From positions 492,070 to 556,069 of the forward strand of contig NZ_JAOQJK010000001.1 of assembly GCF_025567045.1 (NCBI RefSeq): 64,000 nucleotides of DNA, in the 5' to 3' direction. The stretch comes from Barnesiella propionica. Lineage in GTDB: Bacteria; Bacteroidota; Bacteroidia; Bacteroidales; Barnesiellaceae. A model generated the notes under the pieces. The model was given only the letters and a program-made list of their open reading frames with translations. It ran no database searches and was not told the origin of the DNA. Shown here one piece after another: positions 50,829 through 59,764 of the stretch. Position numbers and translations under genes: made by a program. Each line of letters begins with the position of its first letter. Position 1 is the first letter of the stretch.

Positions 50829-51413
50829 ATGATAGCCGAATTCAATTCATATATGAGTAACATAGACATAGACTTCTTCAAGGAGTTGTGTCTGAAACAT
50901 GGAGAGTTACGACATTATAAAAAGAATGAGTTTATTCTCCATGAAGGTGATGCCTGTTCTTTCTTCGGGTTTATCTTATCAGGCGTAGTCAAATACAGTT
51001 GCACCAACCGGACAGAAAACAAGCCGTATAATGTCGGTTTTTCCTTTCCAAATGAATTTATAGCCGATTATCCCACTTGCTTATATGGCATGAAATCAGA
51101 ATTGAATATACAGGCGATAATCCCGTGCGAGATTTACATCTGTTCTTCTACATTCTTACAGCAAAAATTCAAGGAAAATAATGAAAACCAACGGATAGCC
51201 CGTATCGCAGCCGAACAGATGTTTTTCCAATCATATTCACGTTATTTGGATTTATTCAGATTCACACCGGAAGAGCGTTACCTCCAACTTTTAAAAAAAT
51301 GCCCTGCAATCCTTCAAATGGTATCACTAAAAGAAATAGCATCCTACCTTAAAATTACACCCATACACATGAGCCGAATCAGACGCAAGCAAAGTTTTGA
51401 CAACAAAAAATAA
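50829..51413 (+). CDS. Crp/Fnr-family transcriptional regulator
   Basis: 194 residues from the ATG at 50829. Cyclic-nucleotide-binding-like barrel (YKKNEFILHEGDACSFFGFI, SGVVKYSC) and a C-terminal helix-turn-helix (VSLKEIASYLKITPIHMSRI). An upstream ATG at 50787 adds 14 residues of poor likeness. It is AT-rich, like the cassette relic before it, and stands before the lipoprotein gene, its possible target. Confidence 0.88.
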   Translation: MIAEFNSYMSNIDIDFFKELCLKHGELRHYKKNEFILHEGDACSFFGFILSGVVKYSCTNRTENKPYNVGFSFPNEFIADYPTCLYGMKSELNIQAIIPCEIYICSSTFLQQKFKENNENQRIARIAAEQMFFQSYSRYLDLFRFTPEERYLQLLKKCPAILQMVSLKEIASYLKITPIHMSRIRRKQSFDNKK

Positions 51414-51484
51414 ACATAGGTTTAGAAATTTACATTATAACAATATTCCAAGAGTATCTTAATCTGCCAAAGAATTCTTCTTTT

Positions 51485-51503
51485 TATCTTTGTCTTATCT
51501 TTG
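51485..51503 (+). promoter_or_regulatory. Two overlapping -7 boxes before lipoprotein gene
   Basis: TATCTTTG occurs twice 11 bases apart (51485-51492 and 51496-51503), each with weak -33 positions, 65 bases before the ATG. Confidence 0.45.
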
Positions 51504-51567
51504 GTTGGTTCAACGAAGAGACAAAATAAAGATTGAATGAGTTAAACAAGAGATTAAAAAAAAGAAT

Positions 51568-51978
51568 ATGAAAACAAAAGAAATTCTTGGAATACTTATG
51601 CTATTCCTCTGTACATTCAGCTTTATAAGCTGCGACGATGATAATGAACAGACAAATGAATTAACCCCCGAAGCACTTTATCAGACTTCATGGCGTGGAA
51701 CAGGGCATTGTGAGGCTTGGACAGTACAAAATATGGGGGTCGGTATGCAATTTGTAGATACTCGGAAAGGGAAAGTAAATTGGGAAGGTTACGATGAAAT
51801 TGATATTACTTATACAATAGAAGGGAAATATATCACATTTAATAGCAATGCTTTATATTTGGGTGGAGCCCCTTGGATTATCAAAAGCTATACCCAAAAA
51901 CATATAACCATTATACAGAATGAAATTAGTCCAGATAAAGAGAAAGTAGCTACAATTGAATTAGAGAAAATAGATTAA
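51568..51978 (+). CDS. Small lipoprotein
   Basis: 136 residues. Lipobox FSFISC near residue 22, then acidic residues (DDDNEQTNE), which suggests export to the cell surface. The body resembles a small lipocalin-like beta-barrel (YQTSWRGTGHCEAW, GKVNWEGYDEIDITYTIEGK, YITFNSNALYLG). No partner other than the Crp/Fnr gene upstream. Confidence 0.7.
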   Translation: MKTKEILGILMLFLCTFSFISCDDDNEQTNELTPEALYQTSWRGTGHCEAWTVQNMGVGMQFVDTRKGKVNWEGYDEIDITYTIEGKYITFNSNALYLGGAPWIIKSYTQKHITIIQNEISPDKEKVATIELEKID

Positions 51979-52260
51979 ACTGAATCATGGGAACATTAAG
52001 TTGCATAAATGTATGCTACAACAGAACAATGAGAACCGTGAGATTTGCAAATTGAGCAAAGAAAGTCATAAATACCTTGTAAATAAAGGAAAAAATGCAG
52101 ATTCATCTAATATTCCTTTATGTGCTATTATCGGGCTGGTCTATGGGCTGAAACACAAGGAAAAGAGATTCACCTTGTTCTTTTGTATAGGATTGGTTAT
52201 TGGGTTAGGATGAGCAATTTATATGCTACTGCTAATAAGGTCAATGTAAATCAAAGGAAT

Positions 52261-52473
52261 ATGAAACTGAAATATATATTGAATGCTATACTATTTGTTT
52301 TGGCATTATCTTTTTTGTCTATGTGTATATTTAAGACTACAGAGTTAAGTTTAAAATGTATGCAATTTGCTGTATCTATCTCTTGTATAGGAGCAATGTT
52401 TTCTACAAAAAGATATAGATACATATTTGCATCTATTGCTTTAATCATTATAGGAATATCTTTTTCACTTTAA
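52261..52473 (+). CDS. Small membrane protein (70 aa)
   Basis: 70 residues with two membrane helices (ILNAILFVLALSFLSMCIF, YIFASIALIIIGISFSL). Start chosen at 52261, behind AAAGGAAT; a longer frame from 52120 has no likeness to coding. Unknown function. Confidence 0.5.
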   Translation: MKLKYILNAILFVLALSFLSMCIFKTTELSLKCMQFAVSISCIGAMFSTKRYRYIFASIALIIIGISFSL

Positions 52474-52561
52474 ATGTCCATAATAACGATAATGATTTGA
52501 TTATTGAATGGTATAATAATAGTCCAGTCTACAGATAGCGACTAAAAACGGGGGCAAGGGA

Positions 52562-52764
52562 TGCCCGAATTTGTCCTGCGGAGCTTGAAATTATCCGGGT
52601 GCGGTAAATCTCCAACTGTTGGTTGGAGATTTAAAACGGGTACAGACCGAAGTTAATCGCTTGCTTTAAACGAGCCATTTGTGAGCCATTTGTATATATT
52701 GTTTTCGGCTTATAATCAACAGTTTTACAAAAATCGCATTATACTTGTGAGCCATTTGTGAAGC
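52562..52764. repeat. Diverged copy of the box/hairpin/iteron module, copy B
   Basis: TGCCCGAATTTGTCC at 52562-52576 is the 15-bp box; AGCTTGAAATTATCC is a decayed second one. CTCCAAC-TGTTG-GTTGGAG follows as hairpin, then TGAGCCATTTG repeats (52671-52693 and 52744-52764). The order is that of 49929-50161. Confidence 0.6.
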
Positions 52765-52868
52765 GTTTATGAAGCGTATGGCAAGCCTTTGATTGAGTTT
52801 CCGTTATTCTCCTATTATCAGGTGACACGACAAAAAGAAAACATCTTCGGCAAAATCTTTGTTATGTT

Positions 52869-52900
52869 TTTGCAGGTGATTACATAATATACTATCTTTG
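52869..52900 (+). promoter_or_regulatory. Consensus promoter of the AbiE-like pair
   Basis: TTTG (52869-52872), 20 bases, TATCTTTG (52893-52900). Start near 52907. This excludes the ATG at 52898 and fixes the gene start at 52925. Confidence 0.8.
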
Positions 52901-52924
52901 CATATAGAAACAAAGGACATAAAT

Positions 52925-53626
52925 ATGGCTTCATTCAGAAAAGAGATACTTGGGCAGATTGAACGGATAGATACCGGGCGTATATTCACGTTCCGGGATT
53001 TATCGTTTGAAACGGAAAAGACCGCCAATGTTGCGGTGCTACTTTCCGAACAGAGCCGCAAAGGGGTACTGGTACGGGTTGAAAAGGGGGCGTACTACCG
53101 TCCCAAGAAATCAGTGCTGGGGCTGGGAAAGCTGCCTGTCTATCAGGATGAACAGTTCCGCTACCTGACTGAAAAACTGAACGGCTATATCACGGGGGCT
53201 TACATCTATAACAAAATGGGGCTGACCGAACAGGTAGCCACAACCATAACGATAGCCACTCCTAACCCGGTTCGCCGTTTCCGTTTCAAGAACTTGGATA
53301 TAGAGTGCGTGAAAGCCTACTGCATGGTCTATCCGGATGAAAGCCTTGTCCCGTACTTGCGGCTGCTCGATGCGATAAAGGACATGAAGCGCATACCCGG
53401 AACAACCGGGCAGGACATCTACAACCGGGTCAAAAGCCAATATTTCAACGGGTACAGCCTGCCGGAACTGGAAAAAATCGTATCTTTGGCGAAAAGTTAC
53501 CCGCCACGTGTCAGAAAGGTGGTGGCGGATATACTGGGCGACATCAGACAAACCGTATTGCAAACGGAAATGGCAAAGACCATTCTTCCCACGACACGGT
53601 TCAACTTGGATTATAAAACAGCATAG
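52925..53626 (+). CDS. DUF6088/AbiEi-like antitoxin
   Basis: 233 residues. A winged helix at the N-terminus (IFTFRDLSFETEKTANVAVLL, GVLVRVEKGAYYRP) and a helical C-terminal part follow the DUF6088/AbiEi plan. In type IV abortive-infection systems AbiEi binds its own promoter and offsets AbiEii. It precedes the nucleotidyltransferase by 9 bases. Confidence 0.8.
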   Translation: MASFRKEILGQIERIDTGRIFTFRDLSFETEKTANVAVLLSEQSRKGVLVRVEKGAYYRPKKSVLGLGKLPVYQDEQFRYLTEKLNGYITGAYIYNKMGLTEQVATTITIATPNPVRRFRFKNLDIECVKAYCMVYPDESLVPYLRLLDAIKDMKRIPGTTGQDIYNRVKSQYFNGYSLPELEKIVSLAKSYPPRVRKVVADILGDIRQTVLQTEMAKTILPTTRFNLDYKTA

Positions 53627-53635
53627 GACAGAAAT

Positions 53636-54652
53636 ATGAATTTACATTCGGACAAGGAAGCGTTCAAGGAAATCATCGCACTGGCGGCTGACCATTTCGG
53701 CTACGAGCAGTCGCACGTGGAAAAGGATTACTGGGTATCGAAGATACTGCGGGATATTTCCATGTCCGAATATGCGGATAAGACCTACTTCAAAGGCGGA
53801 ACTTCACTTTCCAAAGCCTACGGGCTGATAGAACGTTTCTCGGAAGATTTGGACTTGTTCGTGTTCACGGGTGATAAAGGTGCGTCCAAGCAGGCAGAAA
53901 AGACATTGAACAAGAAACTTTCCAAATACATAGCCGAACTCAATAGTGACATATACAAGGAAGATTTGTCGGAAACGGGCGGTAATTACCGTAAACTGTA
54001 TTTCTCGTATGACAATGTATTTCAAGGCGTGGGACTGAAAGAACATTTGGAAGTAGAGATAAAATCCTGTGACCTGCCGGACAAAAAACTGATGTTCTAC
54101 CCGGCGGACAAGCGGGTTATCAAACCGATTGTGACCGCCTTTCTTGAAAGCATCGGGCAAGAGGAACTGATAAGCACCTACGGGCTGGAAAGTTTTGAAA
54201 CGCAGTGTATCAACCCCCGAAAGACTATCTGCGACAAGGTTTCAAGGCTGGTAAAGCTGTCTTACAATGAGGATGCAGCCGCACTGTTGGCAAAGCATAT
54301 CCGTGACGTTTACGACTTGTCGGCACTCTACCACAATCAGGAATATAACGATTACCTACATTCGGAAGATTTCTTGGATGCCATGTACCGGGTGACGATA
54401 GAGGACGGACTAAATAAAAACTCCCGTTCGCACTTGTCGCTGGCTGATGCACCGATATTCAAGGATGCCGAAGCGGTCATGGCGTTACCCGAAGTGGCTA
54501 CGGCGTACACTACCGATTTGAAGAAACTGACTTTCGACAAAAGCAAGATGCCGCCGATAGGCAAGGCTGTGGAAGCATTGAAGAACCTGCACGAAATATT
54601 AGTGCGTTTTGAAGCCTACCGCACCAAAAAGCAAAATGAAGAACAACCGTAA
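53636..54652 (+). CDS. AbiEii-type nucleotidyltransferase toxin
   Basis: 338 residues. The nucleotidyltransferase signature TYFKGGTSLSKAYGLIERFSEDLDLF (GG-S...DxD) lies near residue 60, followed by helices with LGIGKxx-like KTICDKVSRLVKL and RDVYDLSALY. With the upstream antitoxin it forms an AbiE-type pair carried by the conjugative element, which may guard it against phage or stabilise it. Confidence 0.88.
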   Translation: MNLHSDKEAFKEIIALAADHFGYEQSHVEKDYWVSKILRDISMSEYADKTYFKGGTSLSKAYGLIERFSEDLDLFVFTGDKGASKQAEKTLNKKLSKYIAELNSDIYKEDLSETGGNYRKLYFSYDNVFQGVGLKEHLEVEIKSCDLPDKKLMFYPADKRVIKPIVTAFLESIGQEELISTYGLESFETQCINPRKTICDKVSRLVKLSYNEDAAALLAKHIRDVYDLSALYHNQEYNDYLHSEDFLDAMYRVTIEDGLNKNSRSHLSLADAPIFKDAEAVMALPEVATAYTTDLKKLTFDKSKMPPIGKAVEALKNLHEILVRFEAYRTKKQNEEQP

Positions 54653-54695
54653 AGCTACATCGGCTGTTCTTCACTCCATACATTATTATATATAG

Positions 54696-56705
54696 CTATT
54701 CTTCCTCCTTAATCAAGTGGCATAACTCCGGGTCGTTCTTAATCCGGGTTATCTCGTCCTCGACTATCTGCCTGACTTCCTGACGGATGCGGTCATAGTT
54801 GGCTTGTATCTCCTCCTGCATCCGGTCGTTGCCGTCCTTGTCGGTGAAGTCGATAATCTGCGGCAACTTCACGTAATGGGCGGTTTCCCGCTTCACCTTT
54901 TCGTTGTCCACCACGATTTCGCAGTGGAAAATCTTCTGCTCTATCCGTTCATCGAAGTTGTCCGCCACAGCACCCACGAACATACCTTGCGTGAGGTTGG
55001 ATATTTTGCTGGCGGGTATCAGGCTGTCCATTTGGGTGCTTATCGAGGTGGATTTTTCCCGTTGGTTTATCGTCATGCTCTGCCGTTTCTGCAACACCTT
55101 TCCGAAACGCTCGGAAAGGATTTTCGCCGTTTCACCGACTACTTGACCGCTGAACACGTTACCCACAGTATTTTGGATAACCCGGCTTTCCTTGTCCCCG
55201 TAATCACGGGTAAGCTGGCTGTAATCCTGAAAGCCTAACAGAACCGCAACCTTGTTGCTTCGGGCGGTGGCAATCAAATTATCCAACCCCCGAAAATATA
55301 TAGTTGGTAATTCATCTATTATCACCGAACTTTTAAGCTGACCTTTCTTGTTTATCAGCTTCACGATACGGGAATTATATAATCCCAGTGCTGCCGAGTA
55401 GATATTTTGGCGGTCAGGATTGTTGCCGACAACCAGTATTTTAGGCTCTTTCGGGTTGTTGATGTCAAGTGAAAAATCATCGCCCGTCATTACCCAGTAA
55501 AGGGCGGGTGAAATCATCCTTGAAAGCGGGATTTTTGCACTGGCAATCTGCCCCTGCAACTGTTCAACTGCCGAACTTTCCCAAGCGTCCACGAACGGGG
55601 AAAGGTAATTTTCCAGTTCGGGATAACTGCGCAAAATCGTGAATACATCAGCGTATTTCTTGTTCAACAGTTCTATGGCATGGGGAAACGTGCAATACCT
55701 GCCGCCTTGATAGATGCGCAAATACCAAATAATGGCTGCAAGCAGGATAATCGGGCTTTCCACGAAGAAGTCGCCCTGCTTGCTTATCCAGCTTCGATTG
55801 AGGTTAAGCATAATCGTGTAGCTGGCTTCATAAGCATCCGCAATGTCCGACATGAAGCTGGCGTTTATAGGGTTACATCGGTGGCTCTTGCGTGGGTCGT
55901 CAAAGTTGATAACGTAAAATTTCGGCTTGACCTTGTAGCCGTCCAAGTGGTTAAGCAAATGATTGTAAGCGATTTCCGAAAGGTCAGGAAACTTATAATC
56001 ATACAGGTAGAGCGCAAAACCTTTCTCGATTTGCTGTTTTATGTAATTATTTACTACTGCGTATGACTTCCCGCTGCCCGGCGTTCCTAACACGATGCTC
56101 GCACGAAAAACGTTTACAACGTTAATATAGCCATTGTTCCACTTCTTCTTATAGTAGAACCGGGTAGGCAGATTTACAGAATACTCGTTCTCGATAAGCC
56201 TTGTTTCCTGCTGGAAACTTTCGTTCTCGGTATTAAAGACATCATCCATGAGGTTGTTTTTCAATAACCGGGACATCCACGTACCCGCCATGAGCATACA
56301 GATATAGCCCGCCGACAGCGTGGCGATATAAAACACAGTGTCCGCCGTATGTGGCAGCGGAAGTTCCAGCAGCCACCAGTTCAGGAAAAACAACACGACA
56401 CCCGCCGCAAGGCTGCAATGTATCTTCGCCCACGTTATCTTTTCCTCTTTCACGCCCTTAGTGCCGATACACGACAGGGCGAGGAACACCACCGAAAATA
56501 GTTTTGTCCATAAGATAGACGAGAACAGCCCGGTGGTGCGCTGGAAGTTCCACAGTATCTTGTCTATCACCTCAAACGTCACTCCCCATTCTTTCAGGGT
56601 GGAGTAACAGAACCAGTACACGTTTATTCCCACGAATAGAATACTGACAGCCCGCATAAAGTCCATGACCCTTGCAAGCCCTCTCAAATCATCTTCCTGT
56701 TGCAT
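54696..56705 (-). CDS. mobC: Type IV coupling protein MobC/TraG-like
   Basis: 669 residues. Two or three membrane helices (FMRAVSILFVGINVYWFCY, CSLAAGVVLFFLNWWLLEL), Walker A (VLGTPGSGKSYAVVNNY near 205), and VIIDELPTIYF with TARSNKVAVLLGFQDYSQL. It is the VirD4-type ATPase that links relaxosome to the transfer channel. Third gene of mobA-mobB-mobC. Confidence 0.9.
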   Translation of the reverse strand: MQQEDDLRGLARVMDFMRAVSILFVGINVYWFCYSTLKEWGVTFEVIDKILWNFQRTTGLFSSILWTKLFSVVFLALSCIGTKGVKEEKITWAKIHCSLAAGVVLFFLNWWLLELPLPHTADTVFYIATLSAGYICMLMAGTWMSRLLKNNLMDDVFNTENESFQQETRLIENEYSVNLPTRFYYKKKWNNGYINVVNVFRASIVLGTPGSGKSYAVVNNYIKQQIEKGFALYLYDYKFPDLSEIAYNHLLNHLDGYKVKPKFYVINFDDPRKSHRCNPINASFMSDIADAYEASYTIMLNLNRSWISKQGDFFVESPIILLAAIIWYLRIYQGGRYCTFPHAIELLNKKYADVFTILRSYPELENYLSPFVDAWESSAVEQLQGQIASAKIPLSRMISPALYWVMTGDDFSLDINNPKEPKILVVGNNPDRQNIYSAALGLYNSRIVKLINKKGQLKSSVIIDELPTIYFRGLDNLIATARSNKVAVLLGFQDYSQLTRDYGDKESRVIQNTVGNVFSGQVVGETAKILSERFGKVLQKRQSMTINQREKSTSISTQMDSLIPASKISNLTQGMFVGAVADNFDERIEQKIFHCEIVVDNEKVKRETAHYVKLPQIIDFTDKDGNDRMQEEIQANYDRIRQEVRQIVEDEITRIKNDPELCHLIKEEE

Positions 56706-56723
56706 GATTGTAATGTTTTTAAG

Positions 56724-57992
56724 TTAGTTGATGCGCCTTGTGCGCTTCTTTTTCTTCTTTCTCTTTTGGCGGTCGGTGTCCTGCGGCTCGTCACCGCCTG
56801 ATGCACCGCCGCCCAGCAAACCGCCGAAAGCACCCAGCACGGAAGCCATGCCCGAAACGATGTCGGCTTTCGGCGTGAAGCCCGGCTGTTCCTGATGCGT
56901 GGGCTGGTCTTGCTGCGGTGCTGCCACTTCGGACTGGTGTATCTTTCCGGTTTCGCCCGAAAAACGTTCGTTGAACACGTTCGCCGAATACTCCTTACCC
57001 AAGCGTGAACCGTTCAGCACCACCCGGCTGTCGTGGTCGATGAACGTAACGCCATAGATGCGCCCGTTGTCGTTCTGACGGAATACCACATCAATGCCCT
57101 GCTTCTTTAGCTGTCGTTCCAGTTCCTTGCGGCTGCGGGCGGTCTGCATGGCAGTGGCTACAATCTTCCGGGTGCGCTCTTTCAGTTTCCCGTTCTTAAT
57201 TGCTTCGCCCGATTTCTCCATTCTGCGCTGCACCGCTTCATAACCTACCGACTTGCCGATGCGGGAAGCCTTTACCGGGTTGCCCACCTTTTCGCCCTTG
57301 TCGTTCATGGCGGAATAGACAATGCCCTGATAGGGCTTGCCGTTTATCTCGCCTTTGACTTCCTCGGCGCACACGTTGTAAGCGGCAAGCAAAGCCTTGT
57401 ACTCCCCGAACGACTGGAAGCGGTAGCCATAGCAAGCCGCTTTCACGGTGTTGCCGATTTGGTGCTTCACGTCCCCGGCGGCATAGTCCACCTTTTTAAG
57501 TTCGGGGCGTTCGGCACGTTCCTTTCGTTCTGCCGGGTGCAGGTTGTATTTCTGCTCCAGTTCACGGGTGATTTGCTTGCTGCGCCGATGCTCGAACTTG
57601 TCATTCAGCGGCTTGCCGTTCTCGTCCACCCGCAACCCCACGATGTGGATATGGTGGCGGTCGATGTCGGTATGCTTGTACACCAGATAAGGCTGGTCGC
57701 CATAGCCCAACTTCCGCATATACTCTTTGGCGATGTCGGAAAGCTGCCGGTCGGTCAGCACGTCTTCCGGGTGCGGGTTTATGGAAATATGAAGTATCGG
57801 CTTCTTGGTGGATAGCTGGACGGGCATCTGCATTTCAAAGCTGCGCATACACTCGCCGATAGAGAAATTCCCGTCCTCGCCCAACAGCATCCGGTTGGAG
57901 AAAAGCACCTTTGCTTCCCCGCTGTCCACCTTGTTTTGGTTGTATGCCAGTGCGCCGAACATATTGCCGCCCGTGCTTATTTTGGCAACCAT
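56724..57992 (-). CDS. mobB: Relaxase MobB (MobP-type)
   Basis: 422 residues from the ATG at 57992 (longer frame from 58004). Start VAKISTGGNMFGALAYNQNKV, then the three-histidine motif HTDIDRHHIHIVGLRV near residue 115. It nicks oriT and leads the strand. A basic tail (QKRKKKKKRTRRIN) ends it. It overlaps mobA by 16 bases and precedes mobC by 18. Confidence 0.92.
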   Translation of the reverse strand: MVAKISTGGNMFGALAYNQNKVDSGEAKVLFSNRMLLGEDGNFSIGECMRSFEMQMPVQLSTKKPILHISINPHPEDVLTDRQLSDIAKEYMRKLGYGDQPYLVYKHTDIDRHHIHIVGLRVDENGKPLNDKFEHRRSKQITRELEQKYNLHPAERKERAERPELKKVDYAAGDVKHQIGNTVKAACYGYRFQSFGEYKALLAAYNVCAEEVKGEINGKPYQGIVYSAMNDKGEKVGNPVKASRIGKSVGYEAVQRRMEKSGEAIKNGKLKERTRKIVATAMQTARSRKELERQLKKQGIDVVFRQNDNGRIYGVTFIDHDSRVVLNGSRLGKEYSANVFNERFSGETGKIHQSEVAAPQQDQPTHQEQPGFTPKADIVSGMASVLGAFGGLLGGGASGGDEPQDTDRQKRKKKKKRTRRIN

Positions 57993-58399
57993 AGTTCCCT
58001 GCACTCGTTTGTCAGGTCGATAACCTGACGGTTCAACACAGCCAGTTCGGTGGTCGCTTTCTCCAGTTTATAGAGAAAAGCCAGTGCCTTTTTCTCCGAA
58101 AAGTTACTATTCAGAGCCTTTACCACTTGGTTGTAATTGACCGCAACCGCCCGGAACTGGGCATAAAATTCGGTCAGCCGGGCGCAATATTCTACTGCCG
58201 ATTTGTCCACTTTCACCACCCGGAACGGCTCGCCGAACAGCCGGGCGGCGATGAAACGGGACTTGCTCGTGACGCCCGACTGCTCCCATTGCGAGAGGAA
58301 GCGGGCATTCTCCCGGTCGTTCAGGTAAAGGACATGGCGATGCTTCGCCGGGTCTGCGAGGGCGGGGCGACCGCCCTTGTTGGTTCTTCTTGTTTCCAT
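57977..58399 (-). CDS. mobA: Relaxosome accessory protein MobA
   Basis: 140 residues, basic, with a ribbon-helix-helix-type N-terminus (RPALADPAKHRHVLYLNDRE) and helical rest with NYNQVVKALNS, the pattern of MobC/NikA-like relaxosome proteins. It binds oriT for the relaxase. The oriT-like structures lie 40-150 bases before its start. Confidence 0.88.
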   Translation of the reverse strand: METRRTNKGGRPALADPAKHRHVLYLNDRENARFLSQWEQSGVTSKSRFIAARLFGEPFRVVKVDKSAVEYCARLTEFYAQFRAVAVNYNQVVKALNSNFSEKKALAFLYKLEKATTELAVLNRQVIDLTNECRELWLPK

Positions 58400-58440
58400 G
58401 CTTCTTTGGATTAAAAAATTACGACTTCGGAGTGATTTTT

Positions 58441-58547
58441 ACCCCCGACAGGGGCAAGGCGTTTTCAGGCACGGAAAACGGTTCTATGTGCCATAGAACA
58501 CACCTTGCTATTTTCTGACGAAAATCGAAATCCGTCACGGACGGATT
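58441..58547. other. Probable oriT: cluster of hairpins upstream of mobA
   Basis: CCCC-GACA-GGGG (58442-58454). CAAGG (58455-58459) with CCTTG (58503-58507) encloses two hairpins, CGTTTTC/GAAAACG (58460-58466 and 58474-58480) and GTTCTATG/CATAGAAC (58481-58488 and 58492-58499), as in a three-way junction. AATCCGTC/GACGGATT (58529-58536 and 58540-58547) follows. Hairpin clusters next to mobA are typical of oriT. Confidence 0.65.
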
Positions 58548-58671
58548 GGGGTTAGCGTGGAACGGTAAGCCCAGCCATTCACCAGCCCTGTTTTACACCT
58601 GCGCCCCCTGCGGTTCGTTACTCCGCTGCAAAGTAACGGTGATTTATAATGCTGTAAAATAGGCGGTTGGT

Positions 58672-58706
58672 GGACAAAACGGGACAGCGCAGGACAAATC
58701 GGGACA
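58672..58706 (+). repeat. Tandem 15-bp boxes, copy C
   Basis: GGACAAAACGGGACA (58672-58686), GCGCA, GGACAAATCGGGACA (58692-58706). The right 27 bases are identical to 60372-60398. Confidence 0.85.
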
Positions 58707-58751
58707 AGGTTTTCAGGGGACGTTTTTTCTCCCTTTTTTTGCATCGGATTT

Positions 58752-58970
58752 CAAGATTGAAAGCAAGATTGAAAGAAATATTCCAATCAGGAAAGAATGA
58801 TTGAAAGCAGGATTTCAATAAAACGTGATTGCAGGATTTCAATATTTCAAGAAAGAATGAAAGCTGGAAAACAAGATTGAAATAAAACAGTCTTTCAATA
58901 TTTCAAGATTGCAATATGGAAACAAAGAAAGCTATATGGCTGGATTGATTGAAAGCAATAAATAAATCTA
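58752..58970 (+). repeat. ATTGAAA iterons upstream of parA
   Basis: AAGATTGAAAG twice in tandem at 58752, GATTGAAAGCAGG near 58800, GATTGCAGGATTTCAAT near 58827, AAGATTGAAAT near 58874, and inverted TTTCAAT copies up to 58915. Such iterons before a ParA gene fit a centromere or operator. Confidence 0.6.
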
Positions 58971-58980
58971 TCAACCAATA

Positions 58981-59763
58981 ATGAACGGAAGCAATATGGA
59001 AAACGAGAAAACACCCCTTTATGTCGCCTTTTCCACCCAAAAGGGCGGGGTCGGCAAAACCACCTTTACCGTGCTGGCGGCGAGTTACCTCTACTACCTC
59101 AAAGGCTACGATGTGGCGGTGGTCGATTGCGACTACCCGCAACACTCCATTGCCGGGATGCGAAAGCGGGATGCCGAGCAGGTCGGGGCGGATGAAGATT
59201 ACAAGCGAATGGCGTATGAACAGTTCACCCGGCTGGGGAAGAAAGCCTACCCGGTATTGTGCAGTTCACCTGAAAAGGCGATTGCAACGGCTGACGAACA
59301 TATAGCCGCCGGACACGTGCCGGATATAGTGTTTTTCGACCTGCCCGGCACGGTGAACAGCGAGGGCGTGATAAACTCCCTTGCGGGCATGGACTACATT
59401 TTCACCCCCATTTCCGCCGACAAGGTGGTGCTGGAAAGCAGCCTGTCGTTCGCAATGGCTATCCAAAAGCTATTAGTGAAGAATGAAGCCTGCCGACTTG
59501 CCGGGCTGTACCTCTTTTGGAACATGGTGGACGGTAGGGAGAAAACAGACCTTTACACCGCCTACGACAAGACCATTAAGGAACTGGAACTGCCGCTGAT
59601 GAAAACCTTTATCCCCGATACCAAACGCTACAAAAAGGAACTGGTGGCGGATAAAAAGGCGGTGTTCCGCTCCACGCTCTTTCCCGCCAGCCGCCCGCTG
59701 GTAAGGGGAAGCAACTTGGAAGAACTGATAACCGAAATAGTGTACTACATCAAATTAAAATGA
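58981..59763 (+). CDS. traA: ParA-family ATPase (TraA position)
   Basis: 260 residues. Deviant Walker A (FSTQKGGVGKTTFTVLA), VAVVDCDYPQHS and the later FFDLPGTVNSEGVI. First gene of the transfer operon, where CTnDOT carries traA. An in-frame ATG at 58996 behind GGAAG is an alternative start. There is no ParB gene next to it; DUF3408 follows instead. Confidence 0.9.
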   Translation: MNGSNMENEKTPLYVAFSTQKGGVGKTTFTVLAASYLYYLKGYDVAVVDCDYPQHSIAGMRKRDAEQVGADEDYKRMAYEQFTRLGKKAYPVLCSSPEKAIATADEHIAAGHVPDIVFFDLPGTVNSEGVINSLAGMDYIFTPISADKVVLESSLSFAMAIQKLLVKNEACRLAGLYLFWNMVDGREKTDLYTAYDKTIKELELPLMKTFIPDTKRYKKELVADKKAVFRSTLFPASRPLVRGSNLEELITEIVYYIKLK

Positions 59764-59764
59764 T

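Noticed and set aside
52001..52213. 70-residue frame between lipoprotein and small membrane gene
   Set aside because: Poor composition and no ribosome-binding or promoter support; left out as unproved.
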